Below, piece after piece: positions 38,223-52,276 of a stretch of DNA of 64,000 bases. The notes below the pieces were generated by a model that saw nothing but the letters and a program-made list of their open reading frames with translations, had not been told where the DNA came from and did not search any database. The stretch covers positions 65,650,179 through 65,714,178 of the forward strand of contig NW_019211454.1 of assembly GCF_002443255.2 (NCBI RefSeq). Reading direction: 5' to 3'. How positions within the stretch are numbered: position 1 is the first letter of the stretch; each line of letters begins with the position of its first letter. The translations under genes were made by a program, and so were the position numbers. This DNA comes from Varroa destructor. Lineage: Eukaryota > Arthropoda > Arachnida > Mesostigmata > Varroidae.

Positions 38223-38670
38223 TCAACCTTTGCAAATCTTTGTAATTGAAGATACTCCTGGCTTCAGAAACTGTTTCTCCGCGGTGAAAGCATATGGATT
38301 TTCATCATTTTCTCGGACACGCGCATGATATTCCTTTGCCTGAGGTGCTACGTTCCCTGGAAACCGCTCGAATAGACGAGCCTTAAGTTCATCATACGTC
38401 GCATGGCTACCCATGGCGAACTCGAACCATTAACACTGAATGTATCGCATCCGGCCCTTCCTGGGTTTGGCAAAGGTTTATAAGCAGTCCCGAACATACG
38501 CTGATGCCACCATCCGTAGACATCAGTTGCTGTCTAGAAATTCTACCCATTGCTCAGGCCTCGAATAGCGAAAAAGTGGCAGACCCGGCAACTATGTGAC
38601 TCCCTTCGCACTGCTTGCCAGGCGCTCCACCACAGACTGCAGCCTTTTATTCATCCTCAGCTCGACCAGT
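38223..38670 (-). pseudogene. Decayed gag fragment of an LTR retrotransposon
   Basis: One minus-strand frame carries gag-like sequence through four in-frame stops. From the 5' side it shows LPLFRYSRPEQWVEFLD (the common 'lp.fsg..e.W..Fl' gag opening), then a degenerate stretch, then WFEFAMGS and TYDELKARLFERFPGN, the usual 'aW..l....tw.elk..l..rf' pattern, and finally AKEYHARVRE..ENPYAF. The last 64 codons are uninterrupted. No protease, reverse transcriptase, integrase or LTR was recognised nearby, so this is a truncated fossil of a Ty3/gypsy- or BEL-type element that does not encode a working product. Family assignment is by motif pattern only. Confidence 0.7.
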
Positions 38671-41600
38671 GTTTTGGTAACTCGACTTGGCTACCACAAA
38701 TAACTGGAACAAAAAAAATATTAGCTTCCACCTTATTCTGAATGATAAAATTGCGCTACTATTGTCATGGACACGATTCGTAACTTAGCGATAGGTAACC
38801 ACTTACTAAAATTACCTCGCTAGAGACCTGTTATGTGGATATGTCAACGGATCGCTGTTGGAGAATCGTTGCTGTCCTTACTGGTCCACAGGATCAACTT
38901 CACATAATAAAAACGTACTATCATGATCTGGTCTCGTTTGCTTGCCTTACGTAGCTGGTTATTAGCAAGATGACCTTACCTACTCCCTTTCTTAAGAGCA
39001 AGGTAAAATATCGCTAGCACTACAAACGAAACAGCCCTACCGAAAGACCTCGAAATATTGACTGGACCCTAACAGCACTTCCGCTATTTTCTACCCATCC
39101 CAGTTGCTGCTGAAACTGATTTTCAGTCAGCTTCTACTAGTTTAGCTCCTCACTGAACGCTGCTGACCAAAAAACATCGCAGTCGTTCGTTTGCTTGAAT
39201 CGGCAGTCCTCAGGATTGGTCAGATATCGCAGACGATGTAGTTTACCCCTGTCGTCATTCTTAGTGCTAAGAGCAGCTAATAAGAAGGCTGCGCACGTTC
39301 CAAATAGCCTTAACGCCCCTGCGGATCTGAGTACATACAGACACATCTTGGTATTTCACGGCAGTACACCTCGTTGGAAGTGAAGGTCGACGCCATGAAG
39401 GTCGCTCGAAGGGTTAGAAAGAGAACAGCTGGACACAGAAGTACGTAAGGACGAGTGTAGTGTCCCGTAGACCTGGCATTATGAATCTGCCACTCCTACG
39501 AACGTGTGAACAAAAGGAGATAACTATTGTTTATTTTTGAGACGCCTCGTTGTCTGTTGCCTAACAACTCGCTTGGCCGGCAAAGACTTTCGCATTTTAA
39601 TGTTTAAGTTTAACGATAATGAACGAATAACACATTCAACAGGCATGTAAGTCGATAAGGTAATGACCGAAAAATCGTTCTTATAACTGATTGAATCTGA
39701 GTGCAGCTCCATTATTCCGGCTAAGTGAATTCTACACCATACTAACTAATGGGATCTATCAGAAGACGCGCAAAATTACCTTGGTGATGCCATCGTAATT
39801 AGCAGATAACGCAAGCTGTGAGCTTGCATCGTGGAGACGATTAGTTCAGGACACTTAATCTAAGTAGACATGAAAAAAACAGGGTGATGCCCGTTCAGCC
39901 TCTAACCGCCTCCAAATCCTGCTCAACACAGGTCGGCAGACGCTTCTCACCGCGCACTGCATTTAACTGATGACCTTTGTTTAAAAAAAAAACATATTAT
40001 CTAGGAACTACTAGAAAAACAGACGGACTATGACTATCGTCGCGACAAATACAGTCGATAGTGCTTCTTCGTAACCATTGATTCTTCCCCACTGAATCTT
40101 ACTCGCTACAAATTGACCAGGCAGCCGATAAGTGCATTGGCATAGTTCGTGGCAAGCTCAAATTCTCATTAGGAAGGTTTTGCCTTGAACAGTGTTGTCA
40201 GCATTCCTAAACGTCGTTCGATGCGTAAATTTTCTTATCAACAAAAAAAAAAACAAAAAAAAAAAACGGAAATATCAGGATAACGCCGCAAGCCTGGACG
40301 ATAAGCTCAACTTCCTTGGAGACCTTGAAAACACCTGCCGGAATAAATAGGTGGCTAGATGGCTGCTAATGAACAGATTTGCTGTAACCAGCGATAACCG
40401 ACATTGTCGTTATCAGCATAGAAACTTAACGCCACTGGGATGATGTTAGCACGGACATAGAAACGCAAAGGGCGCTAAGACGACCAACGTACTTAAGCCC
40501 TTTCTGGTCTTACAGTAATCATTATGTGTAGGTTATTATCAGAGGACTTGCCACGGTTCCGATAATCGACACTAGGGATTGTCACAGCTACACATATTTC
40601 CAGATGGCCGTTGGAGTACGTTTCTAGCGCTCTTTCGCAGCGACAAACCGGTCCTGTTTTCCTACAGGCTATGACGGCACAATAGTGATTTTATAATGCC
40701 AATTTAATAATAGCCAACAGGACAGTGATATCACATGGTACAGCATCCGTGTGGTAATGCCGTTAACAAGCATAGATGTTATTCCACCTGCTACCACATA
40801 TGCCCCAAATGTGCTGTGGTCTTTCTTTATCTATGTGCTATTATTTATCTAATAAACTGTTTAATTATAGACAAATCGAAAATAAGTGTTTGGTACCTAC
40901 GCGTTGACGCCCATGGGTTCTGTATCTCGTATAATTCCATGCCGCGTGTTCTATAGTCGTTTCCTCATATAATAGCAATTCACACAATACACTGGCACTG
41001 ACGCTCCCGACACTCTTGGTAAACAACTGAAAATTGTGGCCGTTGTCGCGGCGCGTTTGACTGAAGGGAATCCTCTCTCGTGGGTCTTTCAGCATCACCG
41101 AAATAGATGAAATGATAGGCGAAAGTCGAGAACGTGGCTTTAATAAAGGAGACGCGGTACTGAACAAGGGAATCGTTCTTTATGCAACGCTTGAGCTGTG
41201 AAACAGTCCTCACATTCGTACATAGACAGACGGAAACAGATGCCCTCAATGCGCACCTGTTATGAAATCGGTTTACGATAGGTAGCATGGCCACTTCCAA
41301 CGGACAAAGTCATTGTCAATAAATGTGTCATTTTTGGAGTTGCCGGTCTTCTATATGAAGAGATTTTCTGCGAATAGGCCTAAGTTCACGCTGGTCAAAC
41401 ACAAAAAAATCGGCCTTTTTATATGACAAACAAATACTAGACTCCTTTAGAGGTTTAGTAGTGAACTGTAATCACACTTTAGCCTAACTTCGGTAATTAT
41501 CATATTCCTAATTCTCGATAAAGCAAAATTCCTTATAATGGATCTAGTCCCGTTTCCACAAAAAAAAAGTCCTAGATTTGTCCCACGTTTGCTGTCTTTT

Positions 41601-42423
41601 TAAGTTGACATTTAGAGTGGTTAAATTGCGAATTTTTAAATATATATGGCCAGATTGCCGAAAGCGTTAAGTGGATTTGGATAATCTATTTGCCTAGAAA
41701 TTGAAAATATTGGTCTAATGATGTCTGTGAGATAAGTCCTATGTTTGCATAAGTTAGCCTTCTTTTTCACTGACTTTAGAGTACTGTAGGGTAATGCTTT
41801 AGAGAAATTTTCCTGTAATATTTCGTCAAATTGTTAGGGATATCAAAGCTATTAGAAAAAACAACTACAAGCTAACAAAAGCCGGACTTTGGCACTCTCG
41901 CACGGGACGCGGTCGGGAATATCACTGTCATCTGCAAGGTTTGATACTATTCGAGGCCTCATTCGAACGGACGAACAGAAGAACACTGTTATCCAATATC
42001 GTATCTGCGAAGGAGTTCCCCTTGCTATTTAAGTCACAATTAAATGCGTAACTACTAAGGACTAATACACATACACAGTGCAATCCGAAGCCGGCTGATA
42101 TATATCGGCATGAACCGTATGTGCGCACGCACATTTTTATACGTCGCACGCTGGAACACTCAGCCGACCGTGGTGTGATGGCGCGCAAAGCCGGCAACTG
42201 CTAATACTGTCGATGCCTGTTGTCCTTTGTGTAGGGTCATGTGCCCTTCATACTCTATGCTGTCCTTACCTCCTACCTGTGGCGCTCTTTCTCCACACCA
42301 ACTCCCTTCTGTTCTATACCCCTCCCCTATCCATAACACGTCCTTTAATGTTAGCCCATTTCACTCTCACTCGGTTTTGCTTCTCCTTGCCTATTTTCTC
42401 TATCGCTCTTGCTTTTATCTTAG

Positions 42424-42428
<5 letters not shown>

Positions 42429-42479
<51 letters not shown>

Positions 42480-42546
42480 GATATATATATATATATATAG
42501 ATATATATATATATATATAGATATATATATATATATATATATATAT
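42429..42546. repeat. Compound (CT)n-(TA)n microsatellite with 20-bp higher-order period
   Basis: A CT run of about 29 nt passes into a TA run broken by a G at regular 20-nt spacing: three successive blocks each end in TATAG. The even spacing suggests duplication of a 20-bp unit rather than scattered point mutation. Both ORFs across it are microsatellite translations. Confidence 0.9.
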
Positions 42547-45500
42547 CTATCTATCTCTCCCTGTGTGTCGCCGATGCCGACACCGCCACTGATGTCGTCA
42601 TCGTTTTCGTTGTTGACGTCGTTGTTCGTTCATGTGGTGGCAACAACGGCCGCCATTCTGTTTGCTAGCATCGTGCTTTCCTGCGAGGGCCCGACAGTAG
42701 TAACAGGGGACCCGCTTCTCAGCTCTCAGCTGGTCCAATACCAGAGAGCGGTCATACAGCCGAAATAACATGCTGAGTTTGCAATGGCCGCCTGCATTCC
42801 ATTTGCCATCTGGCTTATTTTTTAGGTCCCCAGCCCAACTTGTCTGTGGCCCCCAAAACCCTTTTCCCTCCCACGTCCGCCGTCGAGGAAATCCCTCTTT
42901 CAAATTTTCCTTTTTTGCTTCCTCTACCCTGTGAGTTTCTTTTGTATTCTAAGATGTTGTACTAGGTATGACTGTACGCTCCATCTTTCTCGGCTTTTTT
43001 TGCTGCCCTTCGTGATCGGCTGTGCAGTGTTGTGCAATTGACTGGCCTACATTTAAAGCGTCTTTGCGGGCCTATCGTTCCTCACGGGCGACTCAGCAGT
43101 CGTCTTTTTTGCCGCTGGTACGCTCCTATCTTCGGTGGTTGGATGAGTATGCTAGTGCGCTTGTCACTAGAATTCGGTCGGTGTCTCCTTTTGGCGATGG
43201 TCGTAGTCGATCGCTACTATCTCCGCCGCCGCTGGTGGATTGCCATTGTCCAACCTAGCAATAAGTGAACCGAGCTGTACCGCATAAACGAAACAATGCC
43301 AGGGTTAATAGACCAAACAGGAAAGACGGGAAATCTTGTTGTTCACAAAAACAGCGCATGGAACTCTATCATCAATCGTTTCGTGTAGACAAAAAATCGC
43401 AAATGAAGGATTACCAAGGAAATCAAGGATGGTCGCTGCTTCAGCAGTCGATGCCGGAGAGAGGATCGCTAGGAGACGGCGGTTTTTGAAGGAAGCAAAT
43501 GAACGGTCGCGGCACTCTTAGACGAATGCCCTTGGCAACACCGAACGCCAGCGGCAGCAGCGGCTGGCCAAAACAAGAGAACGAGACAATACGGGAACAA
43601 ACGAAAGCTTTCTCATCTCAACGACGCTGAATAGAATACACTAATTGTAGAAGGGAAAGATTGAAAGGGCAGTTAACTATTAATAGCATTAGCAACATTT
43701 AATCCTCGAGTGGGCGCACGTACGTTTACAGCTTTTCCTACCGACCCAATGTAAAGTTTGCACTACCCTATAAAGAGCAACAGGCCTATGATCAATGGCA
43801 AGCCGTAACTTCTAGTTATAGTAGCAAAGCAATTTAATACGTTCCACGAGCGAACAAGAGAGCTAACGAAGCGGCTGCTAAAGTCGTTTTCGTTCACTGC
43901 GTATATATGCATGAGTAACGTTATAGATATTATGACGATGGCTACAAATGATGATAGTTTGTAGAAATGAGCGAACTCAACAATCTTCACCCTTACAATT
44001 TATAGATGCCATATATAAACAACTGCGATGAGTAACCAATAACCTAGTGTTTATGTGTTTAAAAACCAAACTTGATTACCTGTTTAATTATTCAACAGCA
44101 GGAACAAAATTCCAAATCTCGGTTCAACTTCTATATTTTCATACACTGTATGTATTAATATTGTGGTCATGTTAGAATGGGCTGACATCAGCAGAAAGCA
44201 TCGAGAAGTTGTGGTAAACCTCCAGTAAATCAGTTACGATGACCTTAAAAGCTTGTACGGTTTTTGGCAGCGCTAAGACATTGGTACAAACCTGTTGAAA
44301 TGGACGAGAGTAGAACTTGTCTTATGTTAGGCAAAAGTTGTAGGACTAAGTTCGTCCATAACATCTATATTGCTTGTTCAGATAATCTAATTAGATCATT
44401 CAATAGTAGTCAGTAATCAACATAAAAATGATCATCCAGCTGATAGTTTGTACGTAAGACCAGCATCTACCCAAGACCAAATGGGTCATTAGAGTATTTA
44501 TCGTAGAGGACCCAGCATTAGTCCCCTAGGTTGCATCGCAATCAACCAGACACGTAATGGCAGCTTGTTAGAATGCTGTGCAGTTATTATTCAGAAATCT
44601 AGTATCCGCGAGACTATTTTTCAGTAAAAAAACAAACACCGTCTAAGTAGTATGACACGCAGGTGATCGATCAGTTCTTTGGTGCAGCCAGACAAATCCA
44701 GCATAAGAAGAAAAATAAATGATAAAAGCTGATCAACTTCTTCGTAATCCTGAATCAGCCCAGTCGGATCAGGAAATAAAGTAAAAAAAAACTGCTATCC
44801 GTAGGGTAACTGCGCAATAATCACAATCAAAGCGAAGTTTTCCTGGGCATATATTTCACCTGGTGGACAAGTCAACCCCCTGGTGCCGCGTCAAAACGAA
44901 ACACAGCATATATTGCCAAATGCGCACTACCTTTTGTCTCGGAAGAAGCACGCAGTTGAACCCGTTTATTTATTTACCTGCCAAAGTCGAACAGTTGTTT
45001 ACGACGAATTGTGACCTTTCCCTTACTCAAACGAAAACATTCTAGGGAAAACAAATGGCCTCACCGATAGTACCTCAGTGTATGATAAACTGGGCGTAGT
45101 AATTTTCTTCAATGAAATTAAACCCACCACTAAACCTGAGACTAGCTGAGGTGTCATGTCAGAGGTTCTGGTATCATAGACAACTCTTCATGAGAATCGT
45201 ATTATTTCCACTTTTTTCAGTAGTGTATTTAAAACGGAAGCTATTTCAATGAATACCAATACAAAGTTGGAGCTGCAGTTCCATTATATATATTTTTTTT
45301 TTTTTTATAAAAAAACATTTGAGTTTATAGTCGCAAATAGAACGTGATAGCATAAGATGTGTAACTAAGTCGCTTTTCTAATTCAACCCAATTCTAACCG
45401 TAAAACTAGAAGTAATAAGTGACTACAACGTATTTGGCCGGTATTTGCCCATGAAAACGTAGCTCTATGATTTAGTGGCCGCATCTGCTCTAGCCTGCTT

Positions 45501-46884
45501 CGGTGCCGAAAATATTAAAAAAGAAAAAAAAAAAAACTTAAATATGTTTCTGATTTGTGATATTTGGTTTGATTTGGAGTATAGTAATGTGTTTTTTTTT
45601 TTCGTTTAAAAGTGATAACGAATTAGCAATTTCGAATAGAAAAATTTGTGTCACGTCTGAAGTTCGCTAATAGATGTCATGGCCAAACGTATCTGTTAAT
45701 TTAATCTGAATATATCGGCTAACTACTAAGTTAATCTTGTAAGGCTCCAGACATCGGAGAGACCAGCAACACGCATAAACGACAAATTAATTAAAAACAA
45801 ACGTTTTTCTATTTTTATATTGCAGCTAGAATAACGACCTTCGATAGATCTCTGCTCGACTTCAGTGAATAACGTTGAAGTTAGCACCGTACTGATAACT
45901 TTGAGACCAGAGAAGCGTTTTTTTACGCATGGGGCTGACATAAAATATAGCTGCTATTCGCAAACTGACAGCGATCATATGTGTCTATATATATGGGCTT
46001 ATGTGCGTTCACGGTATTTCTGTCATCCACTAACATTCAGTGGCATTTTGTTCCTTAAATCAACTGTCTAGCATTAACTGGACTACAGATCCCGCAAGAA
46101 GTGGAACAAATATATCTTTGTATGTATGTGTGTGTATTTAGTCGCCTGCAATGAACATTGCTTAGGCAGCTCACTTTGTGTGGGCCGCCGCATGCCGGTA
46201 TGATTTGGCGTAAACGACATCGTCAAAAACCTTTTTGCGTCTCTTTTAATTAGCCTTTACTGAATTTGCGAAACGTTCGTGTAAAAAATTATACGGTGTG
46301 CATACAATATGTACCCCGTTTACGGGCTCTGGACTATCTGCGCGATCCAACCAATAGATGCACAGTTTGAACCATAATCTAAAGCGAGCACGCAGATACA
46401 TGCATAGCGCGTGCTTCGTTCGCTCACCCAACTGGCGCCGTCTGCTGGACAATAAATCATGATCTCGCTACGGATAACAGGAACCATTTCTGTCATTCTT
46501 TCGACTGGACAGATCGGTAGGCGGGTGACAACCTTCGTGCACAAGACAAAACTATTATCGTATTATATATCACACGTAGACAGTGCTCTTCTCCATGGAC
46601 GCTCCATTGTTCCGTTCGGTGGCTGTACAAGTCACGCTAACAAATGCATCACCGTAGTTCAAGTTTGTTGTTGTTATAGATTTCCGCCGTTGACTGAGAG
46701 AAGCTTCTCGGCGTAGCTGTGGTCGTCTCCCATTTCTTCGAGCGTTCTTCTATTAACGTTGGTTATAATAGTGGAATTACATTTGCTGTCGTCGTACTAT
46801 ATCTGCCCCATTAGCTAGGCCGTCATCGAGCCACATGGCACCTTCTGTTGTCGCTTTGGCTTGCCAGCTGATATCGCTGACTAG

Positions 46885-46906
46885 CATCGTACTTCAGTGT
46901 ACGATG
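46885..46906. repeat. Hairpin, 8-bp arms
   Basis: Perfect arms catcgtac / gtacgatg with a 6-nt loop. Arms are short enough that chance is reasonable. Confidence 0.75.
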
Positions 46907-47415
46907 GCCAAAATGACGGAACATCCAGTCGATAGGCGAGCTCTGATGCAGCGACTGTAGTAATAACGCTGGCTGCCGTTAGCATTGATAAATTATTACG
47001 CTGGAGATAGCAAAATATAGATGGACAAACATGGGACAGTGAGTTTATGAAGGAGCGAGACTGTCTGATTTCGAGACACGCTTAATTGATATTGCTGCTA
47101 ATATTAATGACAACGCCAGAGTTGCCGCTTCGACGTACCCTTAACTGATTCGACAGGATCAGTCCTGCAATAGTTTTTTGTGGGGCTAGTTGGGAATCGT
47201 CGCTAGAGGATCAGTAGCGTCAAGCTCGGCAGAGAGTGTTCAGTGTAGGCTTAATAGGAAGACTTTGCATATATCGTATTGTGGCAGTTGTTGTTTCTGA
47301 CGCTTTCATTATCGTTACTAATGGCGCCTTATCGGTGGCTATACGTATTTCCACGAATCCTGTTACAGCTGCTGACATTTCTCAACTCATGCGGATAGAA
47401 GCGTTAGACTGAACC

Positions 47416-47460
47416 GTACAATAAGGTCATATATATTACACATATATGACCTTATTGTAC
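47416..47460. repeat. Perfect hairpin, 19-bp arms, 7-nt loop
   Basis: Arms 47416-47434 (gtacaataaggtcatatat) and 47442-47460, loop attacac. No flanking direct repeat found. Confidence 0.95.
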
Positions 47461-48415
47461 ATATATATTAGAATGTTTTCAATTGAAAATTAGTGAAAAG
47501 TAGAAGGACAGATTAGTCATCAGCATCCGAAACCGCCACAGCTAACCACACTAGATAGATATAGGGACACAAAACCCCAGGAACAAAAGGAAGGGTGAAA
47601 CAATATCACATGTAGTATTGCCATTATTATTATGGTATGTTACTGTAAAAGAAACTGCAATGTCTTACTCGGTCTACCTGACGTCAGCCTGGTTATAGGT
47701 ATGTACGACTATTGCCATTGCACGCGACTCGATGCTATTTTTCCACGTCATCTACGACAACTGTACACGTAAAGTTAAGCAGGATTCATTGATATCGCAA
47801 TAGCTGCATTTGTCTTCTAGTGATTGAGAAGCACGTTACTACTGAATCAGTCACGTACTGAGCCAAAGACAATTCTGGGTCCAACGTGCTCATGTACAGT
47901 CAGCATGTAGAATCGTTCCGTTTTGCTTATTGTTATTTTTACTTGATTAATGATTCGTTCCGGCAACGTAGCAATAGCTCAATGTGGATCATGAATATAT
48001 GGTACTAGACATCGGTAACGTAATCCGCACGCTATTACAGCCGTTGACACCGAAACGAGAATAGATATCATAGTACATCAGCCTATTCGTATCCCTTCAG
48101 CTGTAGCGCGGCGGAAACTGCAAGAGGCATTCATCAATACTTTCGAATCATCGTGGGGCATTCACTTATTTAGTTGGTTGCCAATACGTTCAACGTACAC
48201 TGCGGTATACTTGATCACTGTCGTATCCTGCTGGAACGCCATAGGTGCCTGTACTAAACATATGTGTGTATTGACTAAAATACGATTTTTTTCAAGTATT
48301 TACTCTCTTTCTAAGAAGCACTTGCCCGTAGATGAACAGACAATGTCAAAAACAACTTTTCTAAAGTCGGGTCATCATCTTGATCGTACAAAGATTGTTT
48401 CGACTTTTGTTTGTT

Positions 48416-48459
48416 GGGAACTTGTGTTTCGAAACTGTGGTTTCGAAACACAAGTTCCC
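48416..48459. repeat. Perfect hairpin, 20-bp arms, 4-nt loop
   Basis: Arms 48416-48435 (gggaacttgtgtttcgaaac) and 48440-48459, loop tgtg. Partial pairing extends outward between a TTTGTTT stretch on the left and AAAACAAA on the right. This is the longest and tightest hairpin in the window. Confidence 0.97.
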
Positions 48460-49083
48460 AAAAACAAAAAAAAATTAGTTTGTTTTAAAGTGTATGCCTA
48501 AAATAAGACGATCTAATAGTTCAGATCGAATGTACATGTACAAGTAGGAGCCGACAGAATGATTTTGCAGGATCGAAACGAGCTTTCTGTGTTCGAGGAC
48601 CGAGCAGTGGACTCCACAATGATTATACTCCATCGTTGGCTTATCGTCAGCTGTTTTTCAAAGTAGGAAGGAAAACAAATTATGGCCGACTTTCTTGAGT
48701 CTTAAGTGCACCACAATCTCTGGGACGTGATTTGTTTCCACTATGATACCGTCTATCTCTCCTTTCCCTGCTTTTCCTAGTAATAACAAAAGCAAATCAG
48801 ATATAAACCGCTCAGCCATAAGGGAGAGTTTGTTATAGCAAAAAAGCTACAACGGATAGCAGATGATGACATGACGAAAAGACAGAAATCAAGACCTGTT
48901 ACTAGATTACTTTATTGGCAAACATATGCTACAAAGTTCAATTAAGTTTCAAACAAATTTCGGTCATCTCATACAGGCTCACTGCTGTATAGGGACTAAC
49001 TACTTGTTATAAGAAAAGGCATACGAATACCCATATCATCACATGAGAAAAGAACATGTGAGTACAATTATCACATTTCATGA

Positions 49084-49102
49084 ATATATATATATATATA
49101 TG
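49084..49102. repeat. (TA)n microsatellite
   Basis: Short TA run of about 19 nt. Confidence 0.85.
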
Positions 49103-50524
49103 TTTCTCTAGTGTCATCTAGTACAAAAGCTCTGAGAGTGTTTCCGTTGTGGGTTGAACAGGCCGAGTAATAATAGTCGAGTGTTTTTTTCCATTTGGAA
49201 AATAGCGTTATAGTACGTACTGGAAGTTTAACAAATATACTTTTACTAATAGTCTCTATTTATATAGCCACAGAACAACATAACCATTAAGCTGTCCCAT
49301 TGACTCATGATAAAAATGTATAGAGTGCACTTTGCACGAAATCGCTTGGAGCGTGCCTCAAATTTCGGATAACAGAAATTGCATGCAAATTTAAGCGCTA
49401 TAGCAATCCATGCACTTCTGAGACGAAGGCCTGAAGGAACGTCGAAGAAAACCTACGATCTGCGAACGTAAGTGTCCTAGAGGCAACCCGAGACCCCTTC
49501 GATCTCATCCACTAGAAGATACTTCCGTCTCATTCTGCCCAATGCCAACGAGTAAGCCTACTATCTGATTTCGGTTTGGGCCTGGAAGTACGGTTTGTTC
49601 ATGATCGGCGTATACCCGTCAAAAAAGCATGTTCCAATCTATATAAGTATTACAATGAGAGCGCTAATAATGCATGTACTTTTTAATTCTATGTATAGCT
49701 AATCTGTTTAAAGAGAGGCCAGTTTAGAGGTCATGCATAAAAGTCGACAGAAGAATATTATATGACAGTAATATATAATGGCATATGGCCGCAATCATGA
49801 TAAGCTAACGAAGAATAGGCTGCCCAGTAATAAAGCAAGCAAATAAATTCCTAATTAATCAATAACAGCATTGCCATTAGTCAAATAGAGAGCACTAGTT
49901 GATTAATAATTTGAATTATGTTGATGCTAAAGTGGGTCTAGCAAAATCATTCGATTCTTCCAGTGTTCCAGCTCTACTCATCAGTTCGGTACCTTATTCC
50001 AGTTTTGTTTCGATCGTCGTTTCAACGTAATATCATTTGTACATATAATCTAACCCGTATATAACTGGGTTTAGGATAGGAAATATCTATGTCGTCGTAT
50101 ACCTTCACCCCGGTCCTGTTCCTCGTAAACGAATTACATATATGCATGCCTCCCTAATGCGCAAACAATCCGACCTCTCGTTGTACCTAGGCTGCGCTGC
50201 TTAGTTATTTACTGCATCAGTTCCATTCACCGAGTACCGAAGCAAACGAACGGCAGTCAAACGACAGGAAAAATCCACACGTGGTCGTTTACCGGCCAAA
50301 CGAACCATTGCACGTCTGCATGTTTGCGATGAGTGTACGAGCAGTCAATTTCGTAGTCTGCTGGTCGACCGGAGAGCAACAGAAGAGGCTAACACGCAAA
50401 TGGCGGCATCGGAAAAATAAATTTGGATAAATTATGCCACTTTGCCTTTCTAAGTTCCTGGCTGGTCTGCCCAGCCCGCTGTCCGGGCGCACACAGTGAG
50501 TGCTCGTTGTATATATAGATACGA

Positions 50525-50572
50525 CGACCTACTGTAAGAAAATACATCATATTCAATAATTGCAGTAGGTCG
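50525..50572. repeat. Inverted repeat, 10-bp arms, 28-nt loop
   Basis: cgacctactg at 50525-50534 and its exact reverse complement at 50563-50572. Confidence 0.75.
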
Positions 50573-52258
50573 GGAGCTGTTTCCCAGCGTAGGCCGATAC
50601 GTAGACTTTAGTATGTATCACCGCCTTTTTTCGCGGCTTGCGTTCTCTGCGGACGCCTATCGATCCGCTTGAATCACTGTTGGCCAGATTTAAGCCGGCT
50701 AGTCGTTATCATAGTTATCTTAATATACGTCCGAGCGAACGGCCAACGCTATAGCTTAAAAAAAACCGGCCTCGTTTAAAATCTGCAGCTTGAATGAGCG
50801 ATAAGTGCCAAAAGTAACGGCTAACATACTGTACAGTATTGCTGCTAAGTGTTTCCAGACAACATCAACGGCGCCTGCGTGTAGGGGTACGACTGGAATG
50901 TTTCAAGCGGACTTCTGCTCGCAACTGTAGAGTTCTCATAAAATAAATAAAGATCGCGAAACCAAGATTTGATATCAGCAAAAGCGTGCTAATACATAAC
51001 TATTGTTGGTATATTGGTACATGTTATTATATAATGAATATATCGTCGCTCGTAAAGCGAAACGACCGATTTCAATATAATAGTGTTATTATTTTTTTTT
51101 TCATTATATTATTTTCTTAACAGCTGTGAACTGATTAGCCCATTGCTCTCTTCTCTGTCGAGTTGAGATAATTTATAGCGTTCCTAGCTTTGACCAATCG
51201 ATCTGATACATTTTCGTTGTAATAATAAAAAAAATACATTAGACGTTTTTTAATTTTTGCCAGTTTATACATCTTTTACTTGATAAGAGTTTCATAAGAA
51301 CCACGTCCAAAGTAATTACCTTTATTTAGAAGGCAGTAAAGGGGAAGCTGGGTGAGTTGTGTAACTCATTACGAGAAATAATAGCTTAGCTAGGAAGCGG
51401 TATTAACTGATACGTCTTCTAATGCTTAGCGTGCGGTCCCATACCCACGGAAAATTGACTGTGGCCATCATTACGGTAGGTATAGCCATTTCTAAATAAA
51501 AATTTCATTTAGAACAGTTATTTCTATGCTGATATACATGTATTTATCTAAAATGTTCTTTAATATCATAATAATGTCATATTGCTACTTTGTGCTTGGA
51601 TACGACGTTGGTAATGGCTGACGACGTTCTTCCGCTTATGCGAGATTTCGGCCCATTGTTGTTTTTAGTGTTTTTTGTGTCGGCAGAAGGCCTACGGCAT
51701 GTCCGCGTGCTTACTGAAAATGCGTCGATAGGTTAACATGGTCGAGTCGAGTTATGAGCGCCATTAGCCGCTCAGAACAGAGAAAACCATTTGTTCATTA
51801 TAATAAATACCCTAGCAGTAGAGAAAAACGGTAACGACCTCGATCTTACACTTCGAGAGCTCGAAGCTTTGCGAGTGTTTAGAGCACAGAGTATAGAACA
51901 CCTGGCTCTTACTAGTTGTATATTTTGTACATTATTATTATTTTGTACATTATTATTTGAGCTATATGTGAGTCCGAAATTCTGACAGAAACAAATCAAC
52001 TAGTGTTTCAAAACCAGCGACAAAACCATGTCAAATCCTTCCCAGGCGAGAGACTTTCTTCTGTGTCGTAGTCGGATGAAAAAGGAGCCTTCGTCACGCT
52101 TCTATCCAGCTGTTAGACGCAGTGTATTTCGAGCACAGGACTTTTTGTCCCGAAGAGTTTCGGTCGGACGCTACAAGAAGTCGCAAGGGATCGAATGGAA
52201 TGAACCAATCAGAAAACAAAAACAGACGCATCGTAGTGGCTAGCAAACCTCACGGGAT

Positions 52259-52276
52259 CAGCCCCGAAAGGGGCTG
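52259..52276. repeat. GC hairpin with GAAA tetraloop
   Basis: cagcccc-gaaa-ggggctg: a 7-bp stem closed by a GNRA-type loop, stable if transcribed. No T-run or gene context follows. Confidence 0.8.

Noticed and set aside
40865..41300. Overlapping 100- and 106-codon minus-strand ORFs
   Set aside because: No recognisable domain, no splice structure, and typical of random open frames.
42213..42520. Two ORFs with Leu/Ser and Tyr/Ile repeats
   Set aside because: They are translations of the CT/TA microsatellite; no independent coding signal.
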